Notes: a model not told the origin generated them from the letters alone. A DNA stretch of 64,000 nucleotides from Rhodococcus sp. 4CII (GCF_014256275.1 NZ_JACCFE010000002.1:2108001-2172000); one strand, 5' to 3'; counted from the first letter of the stretch, positions 7,901 to 16,386 are shown. Translations and numbers: made by a program.

Positions 7901-8374
7901 GTGACCACCGCAACCACCACCCGGGTCGCCACCCTCGCCGACCTCACCGCCCTCGAAGGGCAACCGCTCGGCACCAGTTCGTGGATCGACATCCCCCAGC
8001 AGCGGATCGACACGTTCGCCGACGCCACCGACGACCACCAGTGGATTCACGTCGACCCCGAACGAGCGAAGGCGGAGAGCCCGTTCGGCGGGCCCATCGC
8101 GCACGGCTACCTCACGTTGTCGCTGATCATCCCCATGTGGGACGAGATCCTGACCGTCGACAGTGTGACCATGGCCGTCAACTACGGGCTGAACAAGGTC
8201 CGGTTCACCAACCCGGTGCCCGCCGAGGGACGCGTCCGGCTCAACGCGACGCTGCAGTCCGTCGAACAGCTGCCCAAGGGCGGCGTCCAGGTGACCGTCG
8301 CCGGGCAGATCGAACTCGAGGGCAGCGAACGACCCGCGGTAGTCGTCGAGGCCGTCTACCGCTTCTTCGAGTAA
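7901..8374 (+). CDS. MaoC-like (hot-dog) dehydratase
   Basis: A 157-residue single hot-dog-fold protein with a GTG start after CAGGAG. The hydratase-type signature is present: TFADATDDHQWIHVDPERA followed by SPFGGPIAHGYLTLSLI, in which Asp and His are the expected catalytic pair of (R)-enoyl-CoA hydratases. It resembles the NodN-like MaoC branch. As the last gene of the SDR-amidohydrolase operon, it would hydrate the enoyl-CoA made by the acyl-CoA dehydrogenase before SDR oxidation. A palindromic terminator-like element follows directly. Confidence 0.92.
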   Translation: MTTATTTRVATLADLTALEGQPLGTSSWIDIPQQRIDTFADATDDHQWIHVDPERAKAESPFGGPIAHGYLTLSLIIPMWDEILTVDSVTMAVNYGLNKVRFTNPVPAEGRVRLNATLQSVEQLPKGGVQVTVAGQIELEGSERPAVVVEAVYRFFE

Positions 8375-8377
8375 CCC

Positions 8378-8428
8378 ACCTGTGAGTACTTGTCGATCGC
8401 CCCCGCGGTTGACAAGTACTCACAGGTG
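8378..8428. repeat. palindromic repeat element, copy 3 (bidirectional terminator)
   Basis: Perfect 18-base inverted repeat: CACCTGTGAGTACTTGTC at 8378-8395 and its complement at 8411-8428, with a 15-base GC-rich loop. It lies exactly between the convergent 3' ends of the MaoC gene (8374) and the small acidic protein gene (8440). Shares the GTGAGTACTTGT/ACAAGTACTCAC arms with the copies at 4830-4871 and 5467-5516. Confidence 0.8.
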
Positions 8429-8439
8429 CCGGAGGCGCA

Positions 8440-8619
8440 CTACTCGGGAGCCTGATCCTCGGGCTCGACCTGTTCCACCTGCTCACGCTCGGACGCGTTG
8501 CCCGCGATCCCCTTCGCCTCGCGTTCGGCCGCCAGACGGTCTTCCATGTCGTCGACGAGATCTGCGATCCGCTGGTGCTCGGGGAGGTGCTGATCGTGTC
8601 GATCCGAATTCGCCTTCAT
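8440..8619 (-). CDS. small acidic hypothetical protein
   Basis: A 59-residue, highly charged protein (MKANSDRHDQHLPEHQRIAD to the end EPEDQAPE). The ATG at 8619 has a strong GGAAGGAG site, which is why I prefer it over a longer frame beginning 44 codons upstream. It is rich in Glu, Asp, Gln and Arg, has no membrane segment and may form a single helix or coiled coil (IADLVDDMEDRLAAEREAKG). No family recognised. It is divergent from the pirin gene. Confidence 0.65.
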   Translation of the reverse strand: MKANSDRHDQHLPEHQRIADLVDDMEDRLAAEREAKGIAGNASEREQVEQVEPEDQAPE

Positions 8620-8961
8620 CACGCTCCTTCCGCTCTGTGTGACGTGCCGGAATCCTGCGACTTCCGTAACGCACAATTCGAACTGTACGCCGCGGGTTCG
8701 GTCGAAGCGGGCATTCGGGGCGGGCCGAACTGGACGCTCGTCTCCAGGCAATTTTCGGCGCCGCCGAAACCCCGTGCCGAACAGAGTCTTACAGCCATTC
8801 GGCGCGCCAATGCCACACTGCGCAACCTCTTTTCACCGTCGAGGCGGATCCTCCACCGCATCGGGCAGGCGATGATTTCGATGCACAATCGACACCGTCT
8901 TGCGAGTACATGCAGCCGTCACCTCGTACTCTGGACCGGTACCACCCGAAGGAGGACCGAT
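8620..8961. other. intergenic region between divergent genes
   Basis: These 342 bases separate the start of the small acidic protein gene (minus) from the pirin gene (plus). They should hold both promoters. I see no convincing open frame, RNA gene, strong hairpin or recognisable operator; the only clear signals are the two ribosome sites at its edges (GGAAGGAG on the minus strand, AAGGAGGA on the plus strand). Confidence 0.5.
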
Positions 8962-9726
8962 ATGCCAGCAGTCACCACACCTCACGTTTATGTTCACCGC
9001 GCCGGCGATCGGCTGAAAACGAAGATTTCCTGGTTGGATTCGAAGCACTCGTTCTCCTTCGGCCAGCACTACGACCCCGACAACACGCACCACGGACTGC
9101 TCCTCGTGAACAACGACGACACCGTGCTCCCGGGTCAGGGGTTCGAGACGCACCCGCACAAGGACATGGAGATCGTCACCTGGGTGCTGCGGGGCTCGCT
9201 CGTCCACCAGGACTCGATCGGCCACTCCGGCATCATCTATCCCGGCCTTGCGCAACGCATGAGCGCAGGCAAGGGCATCATGCATTCCGAGAAGAACGAC
9301 AGTTGGCGCCTGAGCGGTGAGCAGCACCACGAGCCGGTGCACTTCGTCCAGATGTGGGTGGTACCCGACGAAGCCGGTCTCACACCGAGTTACGAACAAC
9401 TCGAGATCGAGGACGAGATCCTCAAGGGCGGCCTGGTTCCCGTCGCGTCCGGAATGCCCGAATACAAGGACAATTCGGCGATTCGGATCAACAACAAGCA
9501 CGCGGCCCTGCACGTCGCGCGCGTCTTCCCCGGCTCGCCGGTCACGCTTCCCGAGGCTCCTTACCTCCACGTCTTCGTCGCCCAGGGCACCGCGGAGATG
9601 GAAGGTGTCGGCACCGTGTACGAGGGCGACGCTGTGCGGCTGAGCGCCTCCGGTGGCCAGCAGATCTCGTCCCACTCCGGCGCGGAGGTCCTCGTCTGGG
9701 AGATGCACGCCCGCATCGGCGGGTAA
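8962..9726 (+). CDS. pirin family protein
   Basis: A 254-residue bicupin. The ATG at 8962 follows AAGGAGGA. The metal-binding cupin signature is present: FETHPHKDMEIVTWVLRG followed by GIIYPGLAQRMSAGKGIMHSE, giving the usual three His and one Glu ligands. The C-terminal cupin (HVARVFPGSPVTLPEAPYLH and onward) is of normal length. Bacterial pirins are iron proteins; some have quercetinase activity and others bind metabolic enzymes. Nothing in the surroundings fixes the role. A dead intradiol dioxygenase remnant lies directly downstream. Confidence 0.93.
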   Translation: MPAVTTPHVYVHRAGDRLKTKISWLDSKHSFSFGQHYDPDNTHHGLLLVNNDDTVLPGQGFETHPHKDMEIVTWVLRGSLVHQDSIGHSGIIYPGLAQRMSAGKGIMHSEKNDSWRLSGEQHHEPVHFVQMWVVPDEAGLTPSYEQLEIEDEILKGGLVPVASGMPEYKDNSAIRINNKHAALHVARVFPGSPVTLPEAPYLHVFVAQGTAEMEGVGTVYEGDAVRLSASGGQQISSHSGAEVLVWEMHARIGG

Positions 9727-9743
9727 GTTCCCAGCGACTTCAC

Positions 9744-9995
9744 AGCCTGACGGCACTGTGCGACCAGGCCCCGCGGTGCGTCACGGCCGTCGAGGAGACG
9801 CAGGGGCCGTATTGGTTCGACGTCGACTCCATCCGCAGCCACATCCGCGAGGACCGGCCGGGGAAGAAAACGGTGCTCACCACCCAGCACGTGACCAATG
9901 CCACCGACAGCATCTACGACGACGCAGGCCTGCTGACCGTCGTCAAGCAGTCGGACCGCTACCTCGCGGCGATCAATCTCGGCATCGACGTCTGA
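9744..9995 (+). pseudogene. remnant of an extracellular-type intradiol ring-cleavage dioxygenase
   Basis: The frame ending at 9995 encodes two pieces of an intradiol dioxygenase joined with the middle missing. Residues CVTAVEETQGPYWFDVDS and IRSHIREDRPG match the start of the mature domain. They run directly into KTVLTTQHVTNATDSIYDDA and LLTVVKQSDRYLAAINLGID, which match the family's C-terminal end. The central roughly 100 or more residues, which carry the Tyr and His iron ligands, and the N-terminal secretion signal are absent. There is no credible start codon. It is therefore a degraded gene. Family assignment rests on my memory of the conserved ends. Confidence 0.72.
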
Positions 9996-10087
9996 TCGAT
10001 CCCCGATCCCCTTTTCGGCCCGAACGCGGTTTCGCCCTGAGCGCAGTGGTGGACCGCTCCCCGAGGAACGGTGTAAGGATGGAACGC

Positions 10088-12037
10088 ATGACCACGGCTC
10101 AGCGCTCCGGCATCGACCTCACCCACCTCGACAGCGACACCCGCGCCCAGGACGACCTGTTCGTTCACGTGAACGGCAAGTGGATCGACGACTACGAGAT
10201 TCCCGCGGACCGGGCGATCGACGGCGCGTTCCGCACGCTGTACGACAAGGCCGAGGTCGACGTCCGGACCATCATCGAGGAGGCGGCGGGCTCCGGCGCG
10301 GCGCCGGGCACCGACGCGCAGCGCATCGGCGACCTGTACGGCAGCTTCATGGACGCGGACGTCGTCGAAGCCGCGGGGCTCGCCCCGATCGCCGGCGAAC
10401 TCTCCGACGTGGCGTCGGCCACCGACCTCTCCGCGCTCGCCGCCGTACTCGGCCGGCTGCAGCGCACCGGGGTCGGCGGGGCCGTCGGCGGCTACGTCGA
10501 CACCGATGCGAAGAACTCGGAGCGGTACCTCGTCCACTTCAGTCAGTCGGGGATCGGCCTGCCCGACGAGTCGTACTACCGCCAGGACGATCATGCGGAG
10601 ATCCGCACGGCGTACGTGGCGCACATCGCGAAGATGTTCGCCCTTGCCGGCGTCGACTACGACGCGCAGCGGGTGTTCGACCTGGAAACGAAGATCGCAG
10701 CGGGTCACTGGGACGTCGTCAAGCGTCGCGACGCGGAGCTGAGCTACAACCTGCTCACCCTCGACCAGTTGCCCGCCGGATTCGACTGGTCCGCGTGGAT
10801 CGCCGCGCTCGGCGGCACGCCGGAGCAGTTCGCCGAACTCGTGGTCCGTCAGCCCGACTTCCTCACCACCCTCGCCGGGCTGTGGACGTCCGAAGCGTTC
10901 GACGACTGGAAGGCGTGGGCCACCTGGAACATCATCCGGTCCCGGGCCCCGTACCTCACGCAGGCCCTGGTCGACGAGAACTTCGCCTTCTACGGGAAGA
11001 CGCTGACCGGCGCCGAAGAGATCCGTGATCGCTGGAAGCGCGGCGTGTCCCTGGTGCAGGACCTGCTGGGCGAGGCTGTCGGCAAGCTGTACGTCGAGCG
11101 GCACTTCCCGGCGGACGCGAAGGCCCGCATGCAGGAACTCGTCGCGAACCTGCAGGAGGCATACCGGCGCAACATCTCCGACCTCGACTGGATGAGCCCC
11201 GAGACCCGGCAGGCCGCGCTGCGCAAGCTCGAGAAGTTCACGCCGAAGATCGGGTACCCCGACAAGTGGCGCGACTACTCGGCCGTCACCATCTCCCGCG
11301 ACGACCTGGTCGGCAACTACCGCAGCGGGTACGCCGCCGAGTACGACCGCGACCTCGCGAAGCTCGGTGGGCCCGTGGACCGCGACGAGTGGTTCATGAC
11401 ACCGCAGACGGTCAACGCCTACTACAACCCGGGCATGAACGAAATCGTCTTTCCCGCAGCCATTCTGCAGCCGCCGTTCTTCGACGCCGCGGCCGACGAC
11501 GCCGCCAACTACGGGGGCATCGGTGCCGTCATCGGCCACGAGATCGGGCACGGATTCGACGATCAGGGCGCGAAGTACGACGGCGACGGCAACATGATCG
11601 ACTGGTGGACCGACGACGACCGCACCGAGTTCGGCAAGCGCACGAAGGCACTGATCGAGCAGTACAACGCGTTCGAGCCGAAAGCACTGCCCGGTCACAC
11701 CGTGAACGGCGAATTCACCATCGGCGAGAACATCGGCGACCTCGGCGGCCTGTCCATCGCCATCGCGGCGTACCGGATCGCCACGGACGGGTCCGAACCG
11801 GAAATCCTCGACGGTCTCACCGGTCTCCAGCGGGTGTTCTTCGGTTGGGCTCAGGTGTGGCGCACCAAGGCCCGGGACGCGGAGGCGCTCCGCCGCCTCG
11901 CCGTAGACCCGCACTCGCCGCCCGAGTTCCGGTGCAACGGCGTGGTCCGCAACCTCGACACGTTCCACGAGGCGTTCGACGTCCGGCCCGGTGACGCGCT
12001 GTACCTCGACCCGGAGGAGCGCGTGAAGATCTGGTAG
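10088..12037 (+). CDS. M13 family zinc metallopeptidase (PepO/Zmp1-like)
   Basis: A 649-residue neprilysin-like peptidase. I chose ATG 10088, eight bases after AAGGA; an in-frame ATG at 10079 is the alternative. The zinc motif HEIGHGFDDQG (HExxH) starts near residue 484, the third ligand lies in GENIGDLGG near residue 546, and the substrate-binding NAYYNPGMNEIVFPAAILQPPFF precedes them. There is no signal peptide, so it should be cytoplasmic or exported without a classical signal, as reported for mycobacterial Zmp1. It ends in a C-terminal Trp like other M13 enzymes. It is convergent with ugpC, with only five bases between the stop codons. Confidence 0.95.
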   Translation: MTTAQRSGIDLTHLDSDTRAQDDLFVHVNGKWIDDYEIPADRAIDGAFRTLYDKAEVDVRTIIEEAAGSGAAPGTDAQRIGDLYGSFMDADVVEAAGLAPIAGELSDVASATDLSALAAVLGRLQRTGVGGAVGGYVDTDAKNSERYLVHFSQSGIGLPDESYYRQDDHAEIRTAYVAHIAKMFALAGVDYDAQRVFDLETKIAAGHWDVVKRRDAELSYNLLTLDQLPAGFDWSAWIAALGGTPEQFAELVVRQPDFLTTLAGLWTSEAFDDWKAWATWNIIRSRAPYLTQALVDENFAFYGKTLTGAEEIRDRWKRGVSLVQDLLGEAVGKLYVERHFPADAKARMQELVANLQEAYRRNISDLDWMSPETRQAALRKLEKFTPKIGYPDKWRDYSAVTISRDDLVGNYRSGYAAEYDRDLAKLGGPVDRDEWFMTPQTVNAYYNPGMNEIVFPAAILQPPFFDAAADDAANYGGIGAVIGHEIGHGFDDQGAKYDGDGNMIDWWTDDDRTEFGKRTKALIEQYNAFEPKALPGHTVNGEFTIGENIGDLGGLSIAIAAYRIATDGSEPEILDGLTGLQRVFFGWAQVWRTKARDAEALRRLAVDPHSPPEFRCNGVVRNLDTFHEAFDVRPGDALYLDPEERVKIW

Positions 12038-12042
12038 TCCTG

Positions 12043-13107
12043 CTACCGCAGGCGGTTTCCCGCCGCCGCGGAGAAGAAGTACACCTCACCCGGCTTCGGC
12101 TGCAGGTGCACCCTCTCCCCCGCGGCGACGGTGCGGGCGCGGTCCACCCGCACCACCACCTTCCCCGACGTCCCGGACGCGTACACGAACGACTCCGCGC
12201 CGAGTTCCTCGAGCAGGTCGGTCTCCACCGTGTAGGAGTCCTTCCGCCACGACCCCACCAGCGTCCACGACTCCGGACGCACGCCGACGATCACCGACTC
12301 GTCCCCGATCGCGGAGCGCGGCACGGGAATACGCAGATCACCCAATTCCGCGGCGCCGTCCCGGATCGGGGTGTCCATGAGGTTCATGCCGGGTGAGCCG
12401 ATGAACCCGGCGACGAACGTGTTGACGGGGTTGTCGTACAGCTCACGCGGGCGGGCGACCTGCTGGAGTCGCCCACCCTGCATGACCGCCACCCGGTCGC
12501 CCATCGTCATGGCCTCCACCTGGTCGTGCGTGACGTACACGGTGGTCGTACCGAGCCTGCGCTGCAGCCCCGCGATCTGCGAACGGGTGCTCACCCGCAG
12601 CCTGGCGTCGAGGTTGCTCAGCGGTTCGTCCATGCAGAACACCTTGGGATGGCGCACGATTGCCCGGCCCATCGCCACCCGCTGGCGCTGCCCGCCGGAC
12701 AGTTTGGCCGGTTTACGATCGAGCAGGGGTTCGAGCTCGAGCATCCGCGCCGCCGCCAGCACCCGCTCGGTGCGTTCGACCTTTCCGACGCCGGCGTTGC
12801 GGAGCGCGAACCCCATGTTGTCGGCCACGGTCATGTTCGGATACAGCGCGTAACTCTGGAACACCATGGCCACGTCGCGGGCCCGGGGCGGCAACGCGGT
12901 GACGTCGCTGCCGCCGATCTCGATCCGCCCTGCCTCGACGGCCTCGAGGCCGGCCAGCATCCGCAGGCTGGTCGACTTGCCGCACCCCGACGGACCGACG
13001 AGGACGAGGAACTCGCCGTCCGCGATGTCGAGGTCCAGCCGATCGACCGCTGGTCGATCGGCTCCCGGATAGCGGTGGGTGACACCCGCGAACTGCACGT
13101 TGGCCAT
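12043..13107 (-). CDS. ugpC: ABC transporter ATP-binding protein, UgpC/MalK type
   Basis: A 354-residue ATPase of a CUT1-type importer. The ATG at 13107 (MANVQFAGVTHRYPG) follows GGAGGAGAAGGA. Walker A is GPSGCGKST, the signature is LSGGQRQRVAMGRAIVR, Walker B is VFCMDEPLSNLD and the H-loop is VYVTHDQVEA. A C-terminal TOBE-like region of about 110 residues follows, as in UgpC and MsmK. It is the last gene of a four-gene operon in the order permease, permease, binding protein, ATPase, the same as mycobacterial ugpAEBC. The symbol rests on that order and on the binding protein; a related sugar transporter is the alternative. Confidence 0.85.
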   Translation of the reverse strand: MANVQFAGVTHRYPGADRPAVDRLDLDIADGEFLVLVGPSGCGKSTSLRMLAGLEAVEAGRIEIGGSDVTALPPRARDVAMVFQSYALYPNMTVADNMGFALRNAGVGKVERTERVLAAARMLELEPLLDRKPAKLSGGQRQRVAMGRAIVRHPKVFCMDEPLSNLDARLRVSTRSQIAGLQRRLGTTTVYVTHDQVEAMTMGDRVAVMQGGRLQQVARPRELYDNPVNTFVAGFIGSPGMNLMDTPIRDGAAELGDLRIPVPRSAIGDESVIVGVRPESWTLVGSWRKDSYTVETDLLEELGAESFVYASGTSGKVVVRVDRARTVAAGERVHLQPKPGEVYFFSAAAGNRLR

Positions 13108-13124
13108 GAAAGTTCCTTCTCCTC

Positions 13125-14444
13125 CTACTGGGGCAGCTTGGGTGTGATCTGGCGGTCGATGATCTGCTGCAGTTGCGTCCCGACGCCGGCGAACGTCGCC
13201 GCCACGTCTGCGTTCCGAAGGGCGATCTGTTCGAGTCCGGTGCCGATGATCTGGTCGCCGCCGGGCACGAACACCCGGGCGTAGTCCTGCGACCGGGTCT
13301 TCACGAGCTGGTCGACGGCGGTGCGCGCGTTGGGATTCGCGTCGAGGTACGCCTTCATACCGGGATCCTCGACGGCGGATTTGCGGACCGGCATGTACCC
13401 GACGTTCTGCGAGAAATACGCGGTGTTCTCGCCGTTCGTCACGAAGTCGATGAACTTCAGGGCGTTCGTCTTCCGTTCGTCGGAGATCCGCGACGGAATC
13501 GCGAGGCCGGCGCCGCCGGTCGGACAGCCCGGCGCGCCCGAAGCCGGCAGGAAGGCGGTGCCGAAGTCGAAGGTGGCGGACTTGGTGATCCCGGACAGGT
13601 CCCCGGTGGAAGCGATGGTCGACGCGAGGATGCCGGCACCGAACTCGTTGGCGATGTCGCTGGACACGGCCGCGTACTTCTTCGTATGGATCATGTCCTT
13701 CAGGAACGTCCCCGCGGCGAGCGTCTTCTCGTCGCCGAACTTCAGATCCCACTGGTCGGAGTAGGCACCGCCGAACGTCCACACCGGTCCCTCGAACGTC
13801 CAGCCAAGATAGTTCTTGGCGTCGCCCCAGCCGTGGGCCAGCTTGCCATTGCCCATCACCCGCTGCAGTTCGGGACCCCACTCGTCGAATTCCTGCCAGG
13901 TGGCGGGACCGCGGTCGGGCAGGCCCGCCTGCGACCACACCTGCTTGTTGTAGTAGAACAGCGGCGTCGACCGGGCGTACGGGAGCGCGTAGTGCTTGCC
14001 CTCGAACAGGTAGTCGGCGAGCAGCGAGTCGACGTAGTCGGCGGAGTCGACACCGACCTCCCCGAACAGTCCGTCGAGCGGCTCGATGGCACCGGTCAGG
14101 GCGTAGTTGAACCACCAGACGTCCGACAGGACGACGACGTCGGGGAGTTCGCCGCCCGACAGTGCCGCGTTGAACTTCTGCGACACCTCCTCGTAGTTCT
14201 TGCCGCCGTCGACGAGATTCACCGTGAGGTCGGGGTACTTTGCCTGGAACCGGTCGATCAGCTCGCGCTCGACGTCCTGGGACTTACCGGGGTGGTTGGA
14301 CCAGAACGTGATGGTGTTCGCGTCGCCGGCCGCACCGGAGGCCGCCGACGAACCCGACCCGGATCCCGCACATGCCGTCAGCGCGGCGCCGGCCGCGACC
14401 ACGCCGGCCAGCCCGAGGAATCCCCGACGATTCATCCGATTCAT
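13125..14444 (-). CDS. ugpB: ABC transporter substrate-binding lipoprotein, UgpB-like
   Basis: A 439-residue extracellular solute-binding protein. The ATG at 14444 follows GAGGAG. The N-terminus MNRMNRRGFLGLAGVVAAG has a twin-arginine type motif (RRGFLG) and a lipobox ending LTAC, so it is probably exported folded and lipid-anchored. The mature part starts ITFWSNHPGKSQDVERELID and contains ALPYARSTPLFYYNKQVW followed by QAGLPDRGPATWQEFDEW, which matches the UgpB pattern for glycerophosphodiester or glycerol-3-phosphate binding. The Mycobacterium tuberculosis UgpB binds glycerophosphocholine. Seventeen bases separate it from ugpC. Confidence 0.86.
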   Translation of the reverse strand: MNRMNRRGFLGLAGVVAAGAALTACAGSGSGSSAASGAAGDANTITFWSNHPGKSQDVERELIDRFQAKYPDLTVNLVDGGKNYEEVSQKFNAALSGGELPDVVVLSDVWWFNYALTGAIEPLDGLFGEVGVDSADYVDSLLADYLFEGKHYALPYARSTPLFYYNKQVWSQAGLPDRGPATWQEFDEWGPELQRVMGNGKLAHGWGDAKNYLGWTFEGPVWTFGGAYSDQWDLKFGDEKTLAAGTFLKDMIHTKKYAAVSSDIANEFGAGILASTIASTGDLSGITKSATFDFGTAFLPASGAPGCPTGGAGLAIPSRISDERKTNALKFIDFVTNGENTAYFSQNVGYMPVRKSAVEDPGMKAYLDANPNARTAVDQLVKTRSQDYARVFVPGGDQIIGTGLEQIALRNADVAATFAGVGTQLQQIIDRQITPKLPQ

Positions 14445-14461
14445 GTCTCTCCTCGTGTCCG

Positions 14462-15361
14462 CTATCCCTTGACCGCACCCGATGTGAGGCCTTTGATCAT
14501 GTGCCGTTGCAGCACAAGGAAAACCACGAGGATCGGCAGCATCGTGAGCACCGTCCCCGCCATCACCGGACCCCAGTTGGTGAGCCCGTCGTTGTTCTGG
14601 AGCTGGGTCAGCCCGATCGGCAACGGCGCCACGGACGCGTCGTCGGCCATCAGGAACGGCCACAGGTATTCGTTCCACTCGGTGACGACGGTGATGATCG
14701 CGAACGCCACCATCGTGGGTCCGGACACCGGCAGGACCACCCGCCACAGCAACCGGACGTGGCCGGCGCCGTCCATCCGGGCGGCCTCGATGATCTCGGT
14801 GGGTATCGACAGGAAGTGGTTGCGCATCAGGAACGTTCCGAACGCGACCCCCGCCAGTGGAACGATGATGCCGTGAAATGTGTTCCGCCAACCCCATTCG
14901 GCGACGAGGGCGTAGTTGGAGATGACCGTGATCTGGTTCGGCACCATCAACGCCGCGATGATGCCGAGGAACACGAGGTTCTTACCCGGGAACCGCAGGA
15001 ACACCAGTCCGTACGCGCTGAGGACGCCGAGCGCGAACTTCACGACGGCGAGCACCCCGGTGATGATCACCGAGTTGCGCAGGAACGTCCAGAACGGCAC
15101 CGACGTGGTGGCCTCCGAGTAGTTCTCGGGATGAAAGGTCGCGGGCCACCACGTGACCGGGAGCGTGTACACGTCGGGGCGATCCTTGAACGACGTCATC
15201 ACGATCCAGTACAGCGGCAGGGCCACCATCACCAGCACCGCCACCATCGCGGCGTACCCGAGGGTCGTGACGAGCACTTCCCGCCGCCGGTGGTCGCGAG
15301 CGGGGTCTGCCGTCACCGGCGCAACCTCGTCGCGCTGATCGCGCACGGTGTCCACAGTCAC
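14462..15361 (-). CDS. ugpE: ABC transporter permease, UgpE/MalG type
   Basis: A 299-residue inner-membrane permease with about six helices. Its GTG start at 15361 overlaps the stop of the upstream permease gene (GTGA), so the two are translationally coupled. The first helix is GYAAMVAVLVMVALPLYWIV, and the EAA loop that contacts the ATPase is EIIEAARMDGAGHVRLLWRV. It ends TSGAVKG, typical of MalG/UgpE-type subunits. Together with UgpA it forms the channel for the substrate delivered by UgpB. Confidence 0.88.
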   Translation of the reverse strand: MTVDTVRDQRDEVAPVTADPARDHRRREVLVTTLGYAAMVAVLVMVALPLYWIVMTSFKDRPDVYTLPVTWWPATFHPENYSEATTSVPFWTFLRNSVIITGVLAVVKFALGVLSAYGLVFLRFPGKNLVFLGIIAALMVPNQITVISNYALVAEWGWRNTFHGIIVPLAGVAFGTFLMRNHFLSIPTEIIEAARMDGAGHVRLLWRVVLPVSGPTMVAFAIITVVTEWNEYLWPFLMADDASVAPLPIGLTQLQNNDGLTNWGPVMAGTVLTMLPILVVFLVLQRHMIKGLTSGAVKG

Positions 15362-16290
15362 CGGCCGTCACCCCGATCCATGATCCGCACCTGATAGACG
15401 GTGATTCCGAACAGGACGAGAAACATGATCGTGGCGACCGTGGCGCCGTAACCGGCGCGGAAGTTGCGGAACGACTCGTTGTAGACCTGGTAGACCATGG
15501 TGGTGGTGCCGGTGCCCAGCGGACCACCGCGGGTCATCACGTTGATGATGTCGAACACCTGGAGGGAGCCCAGCATCACCGTGATCGAGAGGAAGTAGGT
15601 GGTGGGACGCAACTGCGGGAGCACGACCCGGCGGAACATCGTCCACGTGCTCGCTCCGTCGATCTCCGCGGCCTCCGTCAGCTCACGTCGCGTACCCTGC
15701 AGTGCCGCAAGGTAGATCACGAACGTGTAGCCGAGATTCTTCCACATGTAGGTGACCGTCACCATGAACAGCGCCCAGCGCGGATCCTGATAGAAGTCGG
15801 GAACGGAGTCGATCCCCACACGGCGCAGCAGGTCCTGGATCAGCCCGAACCGGGGATCGAACACGAATTGGAAAGCCACCCCGATCGCGGCGCCCGAGAT
15901 GACGAACGGCGCGAAGATCGCCGAGCGAACAAGGTTGCGGCCGTGCAGCTTACGATCCAGAAGCAGGGCGAGCGCGAGACCTGCGACCATCGACCCCGCC
16001 ACCGTGGCGACGGTGAACACGACGGTGTTCCCGACGATCTGCCAGGTGTCGGGACGACTCCACCACTCGCGGTAGTTGCCCCAGCCGATGAACGTGGCGA
16101 CGGGGTCGGCGATGTTCCAGTCGAAGAACGACAGCCGGATGTTGTCGACCAGCGGGCGGTAGGTGAACAGAACGAGCAGAACCAGATTGGGGCCCACCAG
16201 CGCCACGAACAGCGCGTGGTCCCGCCACGGACGCCCGAGGAATCCCTGCTTACCCGGCGACGGCAGGGTTCGTTCCGGACTCGATCTCAC
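15358..16290 (-). CDS. ugpA: ABC transporter permease, UgpA/MalF type
   Basis: The other channel subunit, with six hydrophobic segments. The first helix is DHALFVALVGPNLVLLVLF, and the EAA loop is ELTEAAEIDGASTWTMFRRV. I place the start at the GTG at 16290 (MRSSPERTLPSPGKQG), giving 310 residues. The frame stays open upstream to 16344, but that stretch runs into the hairpin behind the L,D-transpeptidase gene and cannot all be coding. No good ribosome site precedes 16290, so a leaderless message or another nearby start is possible. First gene of the ugpAEBC-type operon. Confidence 0.85.
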   Translation of the reverse strand: MRSSPERTLPSPGKQGFLGRPWRDHALFVALVGPNLVLLVLFTYRPLVDNIRLSFFDWNIADPVATFIGWGNYREWWSRPDTWQIVGNTVVFTVATVAGSMVAGLALALLLDRKLHGRNLVRSAIFAPFVISGAAIGVAFQFVFDPRFGLIQDLLRRVGIDSVPDFYQDPRWALFMVTVTYMWKNLGYTFVIYLAALQGTRRELTEAAEIDGASTWTMFRRVVLPQLRPTTYFLSITVMLGSLQVFDIINVMTRGGPLGTGTTTMVYQVYNESFRNFRAGYGATVATIMFLVLFGITVYQVRIMDRGDGR

Positions 16291-16331
16291 TGCGGCAGTC
16301 TGACGAGTGATAACGAATAGCCGGTAAATTG

Positions 16332-16365
16332 CCGTAGCCCGCACATTGAACTGTGCGGGCTACGG
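16332..16365. terminator. hairpin terminator between ldt and ugpA
   Basis: Perfect 14-base stem CCGTAGCCCGCACA (16332-16345) with TGTGCGGGCTACGG (16352-16365) and a six-base loop. It lies 22 bases downstream of the L,D-transpeptidase stop and just upstream of ugpA, both on the minus strand. It probably ends ldt transcription. The tract after the stem on the minus strand is AT-rich but not a clean U-run. Confidence 0.72.
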
Positions 16366-16386
16366 GAAAACGCGGTCGGATCGGGG

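Noticed and set aside
9653..10087. Upstream extension of the M13 peptidase frame into the pirin gene
   Set aside because: The residues are Arg-rich shadow sequence; the ATG at 10088 with AAGGA upstream starts where the M13 homology begins.
12043..14115. Apparent 690-residue fusion of an Arg-rich protein to the UgpC ATPase
   Set aside because: The extra N-terminal part is the binding-protein gene read in the wrong frame. The ATPase has its own ATG at 13107 with a strong ribosome site.
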